Source: Phycisphaerales bacterium
GTDB lineage: Bacteria > Planctomycetota > Phycisphaerae > Phycisphaerales > UBA1924
Assembly (NCBI GenBank): GCA_029260295.1
Contig: JAJDDN010000007.1
Coordinates: 1 to 64,000 of the forward strand
DNA: 64,000 bases
Direction: 5' to 3'
Shown: piece by piece, positions 48,727 to 57,864 of the stretch
Numbering within the stretch: the stretch's first letter is position 1
Layout of the letters: every line of letters starts with the position of its first letter
Notes under the pieces: model-generated
What the model saw: the letters and a program-made list of their open reading frames with translations, nothing else
Databases searched by the model: none
Told to the model about the DNA's origin: nothing
Program-made: the position numbers and the translations under genes

Positions 48727-48740
48727 AGCGAATATTCGCT
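48727..48740. other. Perfect 14-bp palindrome after the anti-sigma stop
   Basis: AGCGAATATTCGCT begins directly after the TAA stop. It may be an operator-like site or part of the 3' end structure. Confidence 0.5.
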
Positions 48741-48766
48741 TACGGTAGCCAATCACAAAGAACAAC

Positions 48767-48799
48767 AACCGCCGCAACAGAATCTCTGATGCGGCGGTT
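48767..48799. terminator. Bidirectional hairpin terminator
   Basis: AACCGCCGCA and TGCGGCGGTT pair perfectly over 10 bp around a 13-base loop that can form a further CAGA/TCTG stem. It lies between two convergent genes. Read on the minus strand a T-rich stretch follows the stem. Confidence 0.7.
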
Positions 48800-48839
48800 T
48801 GCGTTGGTGTATTGGGCAGTCCGGGGGAGAGCCTTGGCT

Positions 48840-51176
48840 TTATTTGCCATCAACTTCCCATGAGCTTTCATCAAAGAGCGGTTCGATGCGAGAATCTCGT
48901 TCGAAGTTGGCTTTGACTTTGGACAAGCGTCGCCAGAAGAGCCCGCCAAGGGTGAAGGTTGCCAATGAGGAGCCACCAAAGATCATGCCCGCGGTTTGGA
49001 TGCGAGCGGAATCGAGCGGTGCTTGGCCTGCTGAGGCGTTCTCGACGATCGAGGTCAGGGCGCCGTCGATGCGGCGGGCGCGGGCGGCGTTGGCCTGGGC
49101 GGAGATGGTCAGGGCGTAGGTATCGAGAATCCGCTGGGTGCGGGCGGGGCCTTGGCCTCTGTATTCAAAGTGAATTGAACCCGGCTCGGCGACCACGACA
49201 TCAAGCGACTCGCTCATGTGGGCGCTGAGGACGCCTGGCACTGCCAGATCGGTGATCCCTCTGCGTTTCATGCCTTGGGCGGCTTTCTCGATAAACTGCG
49301 GATCGGTCGTCAGCTGCTGGACATAGCCCTGCCATGATTCGATGTCTTCGGTGGTGAGCGTACGCTCGCCGGCCTTGGCTGTCAGGGTGATGCTCGATGC
49401 GTATGCACCGGGGGTCACTTGCCCGGCAACGAACCAGCTCATCCCCGCGATGATCATGAGGAGAAGCCCGAAGCCCGATAAACCCATGAGAGCGCCCGAG
49501 CGGGCCTCGCCTTTGGCGAGCTTGGCCTGCGCATCGGTCACGGCTTGGTAGGCGTCGACAAGTTCGGTTCGTTTAGTCAATACCTGCTCGCACTGGTCGT
49601 AGCGATCACGGAGGGCTTCGGTCGCGCGGCGGATCTTGTCGGACTGGACCCGGAGAATCGATTTCATGCGCAGTAGGCGTTCTCTCCGGCTCACTGTCCA
49701 TTCGTCGGACTTGATGGCCCCTTGTGATTCCATGCCCTCTAGTAGTTCGTTGAGCTCGGCGATCTGCCCGACGAGCTCGGCTTCTTGTGCGCTGGACTCT
49801 TTGAGGAGGCCACCGAGCTTGTCGATCTTGGCTTGGGAGTCTTGGGCGAGGGCTTGCTCCTCGGTGAGCTGGTTTGAAATCTCATCGTACTCGGATCGGA
49901 TTGTTTGGATCTGCTCGTCGCGTTCCTCTAGATGCGACTGGAGCTGACTGATTTCTGACTGGTGTGTCCCGGATAAGTCTTCGAACTGCTTTCCTGCACG
50001 GATTGCTTGGTCGAGCTTGGACTGCAGATCCTGCTGGATCTGATCTCGGGTTGACTGGGCATCTTGGATCCCGGAGCTGGCGTCGCCAAGCTCTTTGGTA
50101 AGCTTAGCGATCTGGGCATTGGAAGATCCGAGCTCTTTGGCTGCGTTTGCGCCCTCGGTCTTGAGCTGCTGCTGGAGATTTGAAGCGTGTGATTTTGACT
50201 CTTTGAGTTCCTTGATGGAATGGTCGAGCTGGAGCTGGATCTGATCGAAAGATTCTTTGCTTGCTTTGTCACTGCTGCCATGCTTGGAGATTGTTTCGTT
50301 GGCGGATTTGAGGTCGTTGTCGAGGTCTGTGGCGATGGATTCGAGTTCGTCGATGCGGTCCAATGCCCGCTTCATTGCTTTGTCGTGGCCGCCGATTAAA
50401 TCGGTGGCTTTGTCGAGCTGGCTCTGCATATCTTCGAGGAGAGAGAGTGAATCTTCCTCGTCGGCTTTGGACTTGCCTGAGAGTTCGTCCATTTGTTTTT
50501 CGAGCTTACCTGCTTGGACAGCGAGGTCCTCGATCACTTTGGCGCGTTCTTTGAGTTCGATCTCTCGGCCGCTGAGTGACGCCTTGGTCTGGTCGAGCTC
50601 GGTGGACAACTCGCCGATCTTTGTTTCAAGGGTTGAATCGAGCTCGATGCGTGCCCGTGCTTGCTCCTCGAGCTTTGCGAGCTCGTCTTTGCGGTTAGAT
50701 ATGCCTTCGAGTTGTTTATCGAGTTCTTCGACGCGCTGGTCGATTTGTTTGGACTTGGATTCGACGGTTGCTTCGAGTCCCTCGACAGACTCGGCGTGCT
50801 GGGCGAGCTGGGATTCGCGTTGCTCGAGCCCGGATGCACGCCGGGCGATGTCGGCTTCGCGGCCTTCGAGGTCCTCACGCATCTCGGCAAGCTCAATTTC
50901 TTGGCCTGAGAGTTCCGACTCTCTTGATTCGATTTGATCGGCGGTTTCTTCGATCTGGGCCCTGCGGACGGAGAGCTCTGCAGATATCTTGCGTTGTTCT
51001 TCGTGGGCTCCGCGGAGGGCGTCGAGTTGTTTTTCGACACCTTCGATGGCGCCCAGGACTTCATCCGAGTCCTTCTGAGGCTTAATTTCTGGCGCCTCGG
51101 TTCTCAAACGATCGGCCTTTGCGGCCTTGTTTGATTGACGCCCTGTGTTGCGTGTTGACTGGTTGTCGTTACTCAT
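48840..51176 (-). CDS. Long coiled-coil membrane protein with a Wzz-like C-terminal part
   Basis: A 778-residue protein. A basic disordered N-terminus (about 1-35) is followed by about 500 residues of almost continuous coiled coil rich in Glu, Leu, Lys and Gln. Two membrane helices come next ('MGLSGFGLLLMIIAGMSWFV' near 575 and 'GMIFGGSSLATFTLGGLFW' near 735). Between them lies an outer domain of about 130 residues with 'YASSITLTAKAGERTLTTED', recalling the Wzz chain-length or Wzc N-terminal domain. The helix pair plus the outer loop fit Wzz topology, but the huge cytosolic coil is unlike it. GGAGG stands 10 nt before the ATG. Function unknown; a scaffold for glycan export is a guess. Confidence 0.75.
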   Translation of the reverse strand: MSNDNQSTRNTGRQSNKAAKADRLRTEAPEIKPQKDSDEVLGAIEGVEKQLDALRGAHEEQRKISAELSVRRAQIEETADQIESRESELSGQEIELAEMREDLEGREADIARRASGLEQRESQLAQHAESVEGLEATVESKSKQIDQRVEELDKQLEGISNRKDELAKLEEQARARIELDSTLETKIGELSTELDQTKASLSGREIELKERAKVIEDLAVQAGKLEKQMDELSGKSKADEEDSLSLLEDMQSQLDKATDLIGGHDKAMKRALDRIDELESIATDLDNDLKSANETISKHGSSDKASKESFDQIQLQLDHSIKELKESKSHASNLQQQLKTEGANAAKELGSSNAQIAKLTKELGDASSGIQDAQSTRDQIQQDLQSKLDQAIRAGKQFEDLSGTHQSEISQLQSHLEERDEQIQTIRSEYDEISNQLTEEQALAQDSQAKIDKLGGLLKESSAQEAELVGQIAELNELLEGMESQGAIKSDEWTVSRRERLLRMKSILRVQSDKIRRATEALRDRYDQCEQVLTKRTELVDAYQAVTDAQAKLAKGEARSGALMGLSGFGLLLMIIAGMSWFVAGQVTPGAYASSITLTAKAGERTLTTEDIESWQGYVQQLTTDPQFIEKAAQGMKRRGITDLAVPGVLSAHMSESLDVVVAEPGSIHFEYRGQGPARTQRILDTYALTISAQANAARARRIDGALTSIVENASAGQAPLDSARIQTAGMIFGGSSLATFTLGGLFWRRLSKVKANFERDSRIEPLFDESSWEVDGK

Positions 51177-51414
51177 CGTTTCGTATCCTCCCTGTCCCAG
51201 CAGCCGATTGCCCGATTGAGTCCTGTAGAGGTTGGGCGCCGGTGTCCGTAGCCGGCGTTCTGTGGCTGTTATAAATGTCTATTACCACGGGGATGAATGC
51301 TCGGCACTCTCTCCTATGGCGTGGCTTACTAGGCAGTCTGTTCCGATTGGGTGATCCGGATTGGTAATCGGACTTCATTGGAGGTCCGATCATGGGCCTG
51401 AAAGAGTTGTGGTC

Positions 51415-51420
51415 TAGAGT
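51415..51420 (+). promoter_or_regulatory. -10 element of the leaderless aldose epimerase gene
   Basis: TAGAGT lies 5 nt before the ATG at 51426. No ribosome binding site is present. Confidence 0.4.
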
Positions 51421-51425
51421 CTGGC

Positions 51426-52355
51426 ATGGCCCCGATTGAACTTGCCAACCAAACCGTGCGCGTCGTGATCGACCCTTCCAATGGGTGCCGGGTTGATGCC
51501 CTTGAGATCCGCGACCCCAACGGCGGATGGCATGGGGTGCTGAGGTCTGGGGCTGATGGTGTAGGAAGCTTTGTGATGGTGCCTTGGACGAATCGGATCA
51601 AGGACGCGAGCTTCGGGTTCGATAACCAATCGCACAAGCTCATACCCAACCATCCTGACGGGACTGCGATTCATGGGATCGGTCGGGATCATGCCTGGGT
51701 GATCGGGGACCGATCGCCATTTTCGGCACGATTTGCGTTCGACTCTCGGCTTGCTGAGGGTTTGAACTTCCCGTTTGGGTTTGGGGCGGTGATGCGGGTG
51801 GAGATCAGCAAGTCGGGCCTGGAGATTGATCTGGATCTGACGAACCTGGGGAGTGTTCCGATGCCTGGGGGGGTTGGGCATCATCCGTATTTCATGCGGG
51901 CGTTGTGGGACCAAGGGGACGAGTTGAAAGTGAAAGCTGATGTGGGCGGAAGGTACCCGTGCGTTGATCAGATCCCGATTGGGGCGATGGTGGATGACGA
52001 TGTGAGTGGCGGCTTGAGAGCGGGCGGGGCGATCGGGAATCCTGGGCTTGATGATGTGTTTGGGGGGTTTGGGGGGAATGCTGAGCTTGTGTGGGACAAG
52101 AGCGGGGTTCGGTGTTTGATGGAGTGCAGTGAGTCGCTTGGGCATCTGGTAGTGTTTACGCCTCGGGATGCTGACGGCGACCCACCCCCCCCAATGCCTT
52201 GGGTGTGTGTTGAGCCGATGTCGATGGTCAATGATGGGTTCAATAGCGATGCTGGTGACGACGCCACAGGTGTGCGGTCTTTGCAGCCCGGCGAGACGCT
52301 TGCAACTCGGATGCGGTTGTCCTTTAGTATGCTTGCTGGGTTTGGCTCAGATTAA
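51426..52355 (+). CDS. Aldose 1-epimerase family protein
   Basis: A 309-residue galactose-mutarotase-fold protein converting alpha and beta anomers of sugars. Catalytic-type residues are His in 'TAIHGIGRDHAWVIGD', His in 'GGVGHHPYFMRALWDQ', and Glu in 'PWVCVEPMSMVNDGF'. The N-terminal 'LEIRDPNGGWHGVL' and the turn 'VPWTNRIKDASFGF' are typical of the family. The start ATG follows a TAGAGT hexamer by 5 nt. It is monocistronic as far as seen. The exact sugar is unknown. Confidence 0.92.
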   Translation: MAPIELANQTVRVVIDPSNGCRVDALEIRDPNGGWHGVLRSGADGVGSFVMVPWTNRIKDASFGFDNQSHKLIPNHPDGTAIHGIGRDHAWVIGDRSPFSARFAFDSRLAEGLNFPFGFGAVMRVEISKSGLEIDLDLTNLGSVPMPGGVGHHPYFMRALWDQGDELKVKADVGGRYPCVDQIPIGAMVDDDVSGGLRAGGAIGNPGLDDVFGGFGGNAELVWDKSGVRCLMECSESLGHLVVFTPRDADGDPPPPMPWVCVEPMSMVNDGFNSDAGDDATGVRSLQPGETLATRMRLSFSMLAGFGSD

Positions 52356-52477
52356 ATCGATCGAAAACTTAGACAACGCGACTGATCGGAAACTCTGGTG
52401 CATCTGGGTTGTAGCACAGGGATGCGAATGACTCGCGGTCCTTCTCCACTCGAACCACAGAATATTTGGAGCCCACC

Positions 52478-53758
52478 ATGTCGATTATCCCAGCTTTCGT
52501 AGCCGCTGCAGCCTTTGTTGCGACTTCAACTGTTTCGGTCTTGAACAAATCATCGGATACTGAGTCACTGATTGCTGAGCTTGCTCAGGAGATCCGGGAC
52601 AACTATGTGTTCCCTGAGCTTGGCCAGAAGACGGCCGACTTCCTGCTCAAACGATCGGATGAGGGCGCCTACGACGGGCTCGACAAGCAGCAGCTCTCGA
52701 TGCAGGTAACCCAAGACCTTCGCGAGATGACGCACGACCTGCACTTTGGGTTCCGGGCATTGCCTGAGGACTGGGCTCCGCAATCAGAGAGCGACGGTAG
52801 CGAACTCGCTGATCCGCGACGCAACACCTCACCCAACGGGTTCATGAGAGTCGAACGGCTCAACGGGAACATCGGGTATCTTGAACTTGAAGGGTTCATG
52901 GAGATCGAATCTGCACGCGATAACGCCAATGCCGCGATGCAGCTGCTTGCGGGATCCAGCGCGTTGATTATTGATCTGCGCCAAAATGGCGGCGGGCATC
53001 CTGGGACTGTCCAGCTTCTTTCAAGCTACCTGTTTGATCCCAATGAGCCGGTGCATCTCAACTCGCTGTACTTCCGTCCGAGTGATGAGACGACCGAGTT
53101 CTGGACACACGACAATATTCAGGTCGAGAACGCGATGCCTGATGTCCCTGTGTATGTGCTGACCAGCGGGCGTACCTTCTCGGCGGCTGAGGAGTTTTCT
53201 TATAACCTGCAGTGCCTTGATCGGGCAACGATCATTGGCGAGACTACCGGCGGCGGGGCACACCCGGTTGATGGGTTCATCATCTCCGATCAGTTTGTGG
53301 CCAATATCCCTGTCGGTCGTGCGATCAATCCGATCACCAAGACCAACTGGGAGGGCGTGGGGGTGGTTCCTGATATCACTGTGGCCGCGCCCGACGCGCT
53401 CGATGCCGCAATCGGGCAGGCACTGCAAACACTGGCCGATATGGGTGATGCGGGGGCGTTGTGGGGTCTAGTTAGTCACAACGCAGAGAACAATCCATTG
53501 GTGCTTTCAATGGCTGAACTGGGTGAATACGCGGGTCAGTACACAGACCGCGAACTCATGCTTGAGAATGGCGAACTCATGTACCGGAGGATCGGGAACC
53601 CGAACTGGAGCCGATTGATCGCGGCCGAAGAGGACATCTTCGTGATCGACGGGTTCGACGGCTTTCAGATGCACTTTGAGCGTGATTCATCGGGCACGAT
53701 CGAGCAGATCGTTGGACACTACGAGCAGGGGCGGATTGATTATTCGGTTCGTCAGTAG
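52478..53758 (+). CDS. S41 family peptidase, exported
   Basis: A 426-residue protein with a signal-like N-terminus ('MSIIPAFVAAAAFVATSTVS'). It has an N-terminal IRBP/S41-type helical domain and a peptidase domain. The catalytic Ser region is 'YVLTSGRTFSAAEEFSYNL', followed by 'RATIIGETTGGGAHPVDGF' and 'NWEGVGVVPDITV'. Peptidases of this group have no PDZ domain, and this one shows none. The C-terminal 110 residues form a separate domain ('LSMAELGEYAGQYTDRELML'). GGAG stands 6 nt before the ATG at 52478. The substrate is unknown. The gene converges on the GGDEF-EAL gene, only 12 nt away. Confidence 0.9.
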   Translation: MSIIPAFVAAAAFVATSTVSVLNKSSDTESLIAELAQEIRDNYVFPELGQKTADFLLKRSDEGAYDGLDKQQLSMQVTQDLREMTHDLHFGFRALPEDWAPQSESDGSELADPRRNTSPNGFMRVERLNGNIGYLELEGFMEIESARDNANAAMQLLAGSSALIIDLRQNGGGHPGTVQLLSSYLFDPNEPVHLNSLYFRPSDETTEFWTHDNIQVENAMPDVPVYVLTSGRTFSAAEEFSYNLQCLDRATIIGETTGGGAHPVDGFIISDQFVANIPVGRAINPITKTNWEGVGVVPDITVAAPDALDAAIGQALQTLADMGDAGALWGLVSHNAENNPLVLSMAELGEYAGQYTDRELMLENGELMYRRIGNPNWSRLIAAEEDIFVIDGFDGFQMHFERDSSGTIEQIVGHYEQGRIDYSVRQ

Positions 53759-53770
53759 GTCCGCCGGCAA

Positions 53771-56314
53771 TCAGGCCGCGTGGCGAGATTCATTGTTATT
53801 GGCAAGGAACTCAATGACATCGTCGTAGAACAATGGCTTGGCGAAGAAATACCCTTGGACCATATCACAGCCATGGGCGATGAGTGTGGTGACCTGGGTT
53901 TCGGATTCGACACCCTCGGCGACGATCTCCATCCCGGTGTTCTTGGCGAGCTCGATTGTGGCGTGGAGCACGGCCCCGATGTCGTGGCTCAGGTCCATAT
54001 CATGGATGAAGCTCTGATCGATTTTGAGCACATCGAACTTGAACTTGTGCAGGAGACTCAATGATGAGTGCCCGGTCCCGAAGTCATCCATGGCGATCTT
54101 GACACCCAACTCGCTGATCTCATTGATTACATCACCCATGCCTGACCTTGGATCGACGATGGTGGATTCTGTGACTTCGACTTTGAGATTTGCAGGGTTG
54201 ATCCCGGTTGATTCGAGCACCCATTTGAGGTGGGTCATGAACCCGGCATACATAAGCTGGCGTTTTGACACATTCACATTGACCGAGAGTTGCTTATCAG
54301 GGGGCAGGTCTTTGTTCCATGATCGAAGGTCTTGGATTGCACGCTCGATAATCCATTCGCCGATCTCGATGATCTTTCCGGTGTCCTCTGCGATCTCGAT
54401 AAACTGATCCGGTCTAATCCAGCCGAGCTCTGGGTGATTCCATCTGATCAAGGCTTCGAAACCATCCGTTTCCATTGTTTCGAGATTGACGATTGGTTGG
54501 TATGCGAGGTGGAGCTGTTGCTTTTCGATGACGCGGTTGAGATCTTCCTGGATTTTGAGGCGGAACTTGGCGCCTTCGAGCATTTTCTGGTCGAAGCGGA
54601 CAACCCGGCCTTTGCCATCGAGCTTTGCTTGGTACATCGCGGCATCCGCATCGCGGATCATTTCGTCAGCGGTGGTGTATCTTGGATCGGCGGTAACAAG
54701 CCCGATGCTTGCTGTGGATGTGATTTCATTCCCGTCTAAGAGATGGTGCTTCTCAAAGAGTTTAAGTAATCGATCGGCGCCTTCCATTGCGTGATCAAGC
54801 GACTGGACGGGCGAGAGCATGACAACAAACTCATCGCCCCCGAATCTAGCCGTGAGATCTGTCTTCCGCAGGCTCTCTCGGAATCGATCGGCGATCGAGC
54901 AGAGCAACGCATCACCCGCGGCATGTCCGAGAGAATCGTTCACGAGTTTGAAGCGATCGAAATCAAAGAACAGAACTGTGATCAGATTTGAATCATCCTC
55001 TTTGTACCGTTCGAGTTCTTGGTTTAGTCTCTGGCAGAAGAGATGGCGGTTTGCGAGTCCGGTGAGTTTGTCGTGATCTGAATCATGCTTGAGTTGTTCG
55101 TTGAGCCATGTGAGCTGAGCGGTTCGCTCTTCAACCTCGAAATCGAGCCTGTCGATCTGTTGCTTGAGGGAAAATCGCATGTCATTGACGGCGCTTTGGA
55201 GCTGCCCGATTTCATCATTGCTTGAGACTTCAATTTCTCGATGGAGATCACCCGCGGCAACCGCATTGGCCGATTGAACGAGTGCTTTGATAGGATCTCC
55301 GAAGATTCGTGCTACAACGACCCCGGTCAAGCCACAGAGTGCGAGGATGATCGCTCCGACTACAGCGAAGCTGAACTGCTGGGCGAGCGTTGGGGCCATG
55401 ACTTCATCATGATCAATCTCGATGCACAACACCCATGGGAAGATGTCCGACGGGAGGTACACGCCGAGGACTTCTTTCTCTTCGAGCTGATAAAGCCCAG
55501 AGACCATCTGACGCTCGTCGATTGCTGCCCTGAGGCCCTCGCTTTGATTGAACTCTTTATCAGATTCGTCTTTGAGATGCACAACAAGCTGGCCTGAGCT
55601 GGTTGTCAGATACAGCCGGCCTGAGTCTCCGAGTTTGAAGTTGTCGAGCAGCAAGAGTTGGGTGGTGTCGATTGAGACTTCGATTGCAACCAAGCCAATG
55701 ACCTCGCCGTCTATCGAGCGGACCGGATGCATGGCGAGTTGATGGAAGTGGTCCCGCTCGCTGAAACCGAAAAAACCGCTGACGGTTGGCCTGAGTAGCG
55801 CGGCTCTGAAGTTGCCGGCGTCTGCGATTGATTTGTTGAAGTGCGGGCTCTGGGTATACTGGATCTGGTATGAGGTCAGATCTGGCTTCTCCCAACCTTC
55901 CTTTGGCGGGGAGAGAACGACGAGGCCATCGATGTCAACTAAGAAAATATGATGGGTCAGACCCCATGTGGATTGCTGCAGGGCGTTCACATCCTTGGCA
56001 ACCTTTATCAGATCTTCGCCGCTGAAGTCTGTTTCTGCGTTGATCTCGGTGAGCATTTTCGCAACCGAGGGCATCATCGCGAGCGCCTGGGCATGATTCT
56101 GGATGCTCTCGATATGCTCGCGGAGGAGCCGCTCGCGAGAGGTTGCCATCTCAACGAGTTGGCGTTCTGTGTTCTCTTGGGTTTGTGAGCGTGCGTTCTT
56201 ACCGATGAGCCCGAAGCCAATAATTAATGGGACCGCAGAGGCGACAAAGAATGCGATCGCCATCTTTGTCGAGATGGATTGCACTCGATCTTTGAGTTTC
56301 CTGATCTTGCTCAT
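53771..56314 (-). CDS. Sensor GGDEF-EAL protein with a dCACHE input domain
   Basis: An 847-residue membrane protein for c-di-GMP turnover. The first helix is about 17-40, a dCACHE-type outer domain covers about 40-300, and a second helix sits at about 315-340. A HAMP domain follows, then GGDEF (RFGGDEFVVML, near 510) and EAL (near 605-840, 'FEALIRWNHPELGWIRPDQF'). The G-G-D-E-F motif is intact, so diguanylate cyclase activity is expected. The EAL domain keeps E-A-L and 'DDFGTGHSSLSLLHKFKFD', so phosphodiesterase activity is possible too. The ATG at 56314 is taken; a TTG two codons earlier is an alternative. Confidence 0.95.
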   Translation of the reverse strand: MSKIRKLKDRVQSISTKMAIAFFVASAVPLIIGFGLIGKNARSQTQENTERQLVEMATSRERLLREHIESIQNHAQALAMMPSVAKMLTEINAETDFSGEDLIKVAKDVNALQQSTWGLTHHIFLVDIDGLVVLSPPKEGWEKPDLTSYQIQYTQSPHFNKSIADAGNFRAALLRPTVSGFFGFSERDHFHQLAMHPVRSIDGEVIGLVAIEVSIDTTQLLLLDNFKLGDSGRLYLTTSSGQLVVHLKDESDKEFNQSEGLRAAIDERQMVSGLYQLEEKEVLGVYLPSDIFPWVLCIEIDHDEVMAPTLAQQFSFAVVGAIILALCGLTGVVVARIFGDPIKALVQSANAVAAGDLHREIEVSSNDEIGQLQSAVNDMRFSLKQQIDRLDFEVEERTAQLTWLNEQLKHDSDHDKLTGLANRHLFCQRLNQELERYKEDDSNLITVLFFDFDRFKLVNDSLGHAAGDALLCSIADRFRESLRKTDLTARFGGDEFVVMLSPVQSLDHAMEGADRLLKLFEKHHLLDGNEITSTASIGLVTADPRYTTADEMIRDADAAMYQAKLDGKGRVVRFDQKMLEGAKFRLKIQEDLNRVIEKQQLHLAYQPIVNLETMETDGFEALIRWNHPELGWIRPDQFIEIAEDTGKIIEIGEWIIERAIQDLRSWNKDLPPDKQLSVNVNVSKRQLMYAGFMTHLKWVLESTGINPANLKVEVTESTIVDPRSGMGDVINEISELGVKIAMDDFGTGHSSLSLLHKFKFDVLKIDQSFIHDMDLSHDIGAVLHATIELAKNTGMEIVAEGVESETQVTTLIAHGCDMVQGYFFAKPLFYDDVIEFLANNNESRHAA

Positions 56315-56435
56315 ACTCAATAGCCCCGCTTGTCCGACCCGCGGTATGACCGGTCACATGGTGGGTATCGCCTTGTTTCACAGATTACTTATTTCTAGTC
56401 TGTGCACGCGGGCAATATTGGCCTTAATTAGGTAT

Positions 56436-57524
56436 TCAACCCCTGTTGTGGAAGCGTTCGACCTGCTGATCAGCGAGATAACTCGAACGGACGAGGGGGC
56501 CTGAGACGACGAGTTTAATGCCTGCTTTTTCGCCGACTTCTATGTACTCTTGAAACTCGTCTGGGTGGACCCATCGGTCGATCGGGAGGTGGTTGCGGGT
56601 GGGCTGGAGATATTGCCCGATGGTGATGATGTCGCAGGCGTCCCCGTTGTGATCAGTCATGGACACCAGATCGTTGAACATCTCGAAGACTTCTTCTTTG
56701 CGTTCTCCGATGCCGACCATGATGCCGGTTTTGGCAATGCCTCCTTGGGCTTTGACGCGGGCGAGGAGTTCCATGGTGCGTTGGTACTTGGCGCTTGGGC
56801 GGACTGCCGGGTGGCAGCGTTTGACGGTTTCTAGGTTGTGGGCGATTATTTCGGGCTTGGCATCGATGACCATCTGCAGGGCGGCCTCGTCGCCTTGAAA
56901 GTCCCCCACTAACACCTCTATGGACATGTCTGGGCAGGCTTCTCTGGTGCGGACGATGGTCTCGGCCCAGATGCCTGCGCCGCCGTCGGGGAGGTCGTCG
57001 CGGTCAACGGAGGTGATGACGATGTGCTTGAGCCCGGCACCTTTGAGGGATTCGGCAACTCTTCTGGGTTCGTCTTTATCAACAGCGGCTGGTTTACCGG
57101 TTTTGACATTGCAGAAGCCGCAGGCGCGGGTGCAGGTGTCGCCGAGGATCATGATGGTGGCGACGCCTTTGGCCCAGCACTCGCCCATGTTTGGGCAGGC
57201 GGCTTCTTGGCATACGGTGTGAAGGTTGTGGGCATCGATGGTGGATTTGGTGGACTGAAAACCCGCCCCGCCCGGGAGTTTTGCTTTGAGCCAGCTTGGT
57301 TTCTTTTTGATGCTGAGATGATGGACCGCGTCGTCCTCGTTGTTGAGGATCATTGAGCTAAGAGAGACAACTGGTTTGAGGGTACGGATCGGATCGCCAC
57401 CCAGCGGGCGGGGATGGCGTTGGACGGTCCGAGAGAGCCCAGAATCACTGGGTTTTGGGGCGGCGTCTGCGGATTGATCCTTGGATGGCGAGGGGTTGTT
57501 TGTCACGGGAGAGTTTATGTCCAA
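56436..57524 (-). CDS. lipA: Lipoyl synthase
   Basis: Radical SAM enzyme inserting two sulfurs into octanoyl groups to form lipoate. The auxiliary cluster is in 'VCQEAACPNMGECWAKG', and the radical SAM cluster C-x3-C-x2-C in 'DTCTRACGFCNVKTG'. The N-terminal part is long (about 75 residues before 'KKPSWLKAKLPGGAGF'), where most LipA have 10-40. The start used is a TTG at 57524; an ATG at 57353 would give 305 residues and a typical size. Which is used is uncertain. It lies divergent to the Wza-like gene. Confidence 0.93.
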   Translation of the reverse strand: MDINSPVTNNPSPSKDQSADAAPKPSDSGLSRTVQRHPRPLGGDPIRTLKPVVSLSSMILNNEDDAVHHLSIKKKPSWLKAKLPGGAGFQSTKSTIDAHNLHTVCQEAACPNMGECWAKGVATIMILGDTCTRACGFCNVKTGKPAAVDKDEPRRVAESLKGAGLKHIVITSVDRDDLPDGGAGIWAETIVRTREACPDMSIEVLVGDFQGDEAALQMVIDAKPEIIAHNLETVKRCHPAVRPSAKYQRTMELLARVKAQGGIAKTGIMVGIGERKEEVFEMFNDLVSMTDHNGDACDIITIGQYLQPTRNHLPIDRWVHPDEFQEYIEVGEKAGIKLVVSGPLVRSSYLADQQVERFHNRG

Positions 57525-57812
57525 AGAAATGAGTTTGTGAGAACGCGGAGAATCTTGGGGTCGTATATCTCGGTGTGATTTGTAAATATCTTGATCGGCT
57601 TAAGTAAGTGATCAGGTTTAGAATCTTGACAGAGCGCAATCGATGTCCCAACGCCCGAAAATGAAGCGTTTTTGGGTGTTGAAATCAACTTAGGGGGGGT
57701 TGGTGGTCGATGGAGCGAGACAGAGAACCAAGCGCATTGCTTGGCGGGTGCTACACTGTGGCATTCGAGGCGATTGCGCATGTTCTCGATGTAATTTGTG
57801 CCGTGATCTGAG

Positions 57813-57828
57813 TTGATCATGAGATCAA
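57813..57828 (+). promoter_or_regulatory. Inverted repeat upstream of the Wza-like gene
   Basis: TTGATC and GATCAA around ATGA form a 16-bp inverted repeat, 37 bases before the GTG start. It could be an operator for the exopolysaccharide run. The rest of 57525-57864 shows no other clear signal. Confidence 0.4.
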
Positions 57829-57864
57829 GTCGATCATGGTTTGAATGAATGCAGGAGCCAGCCC

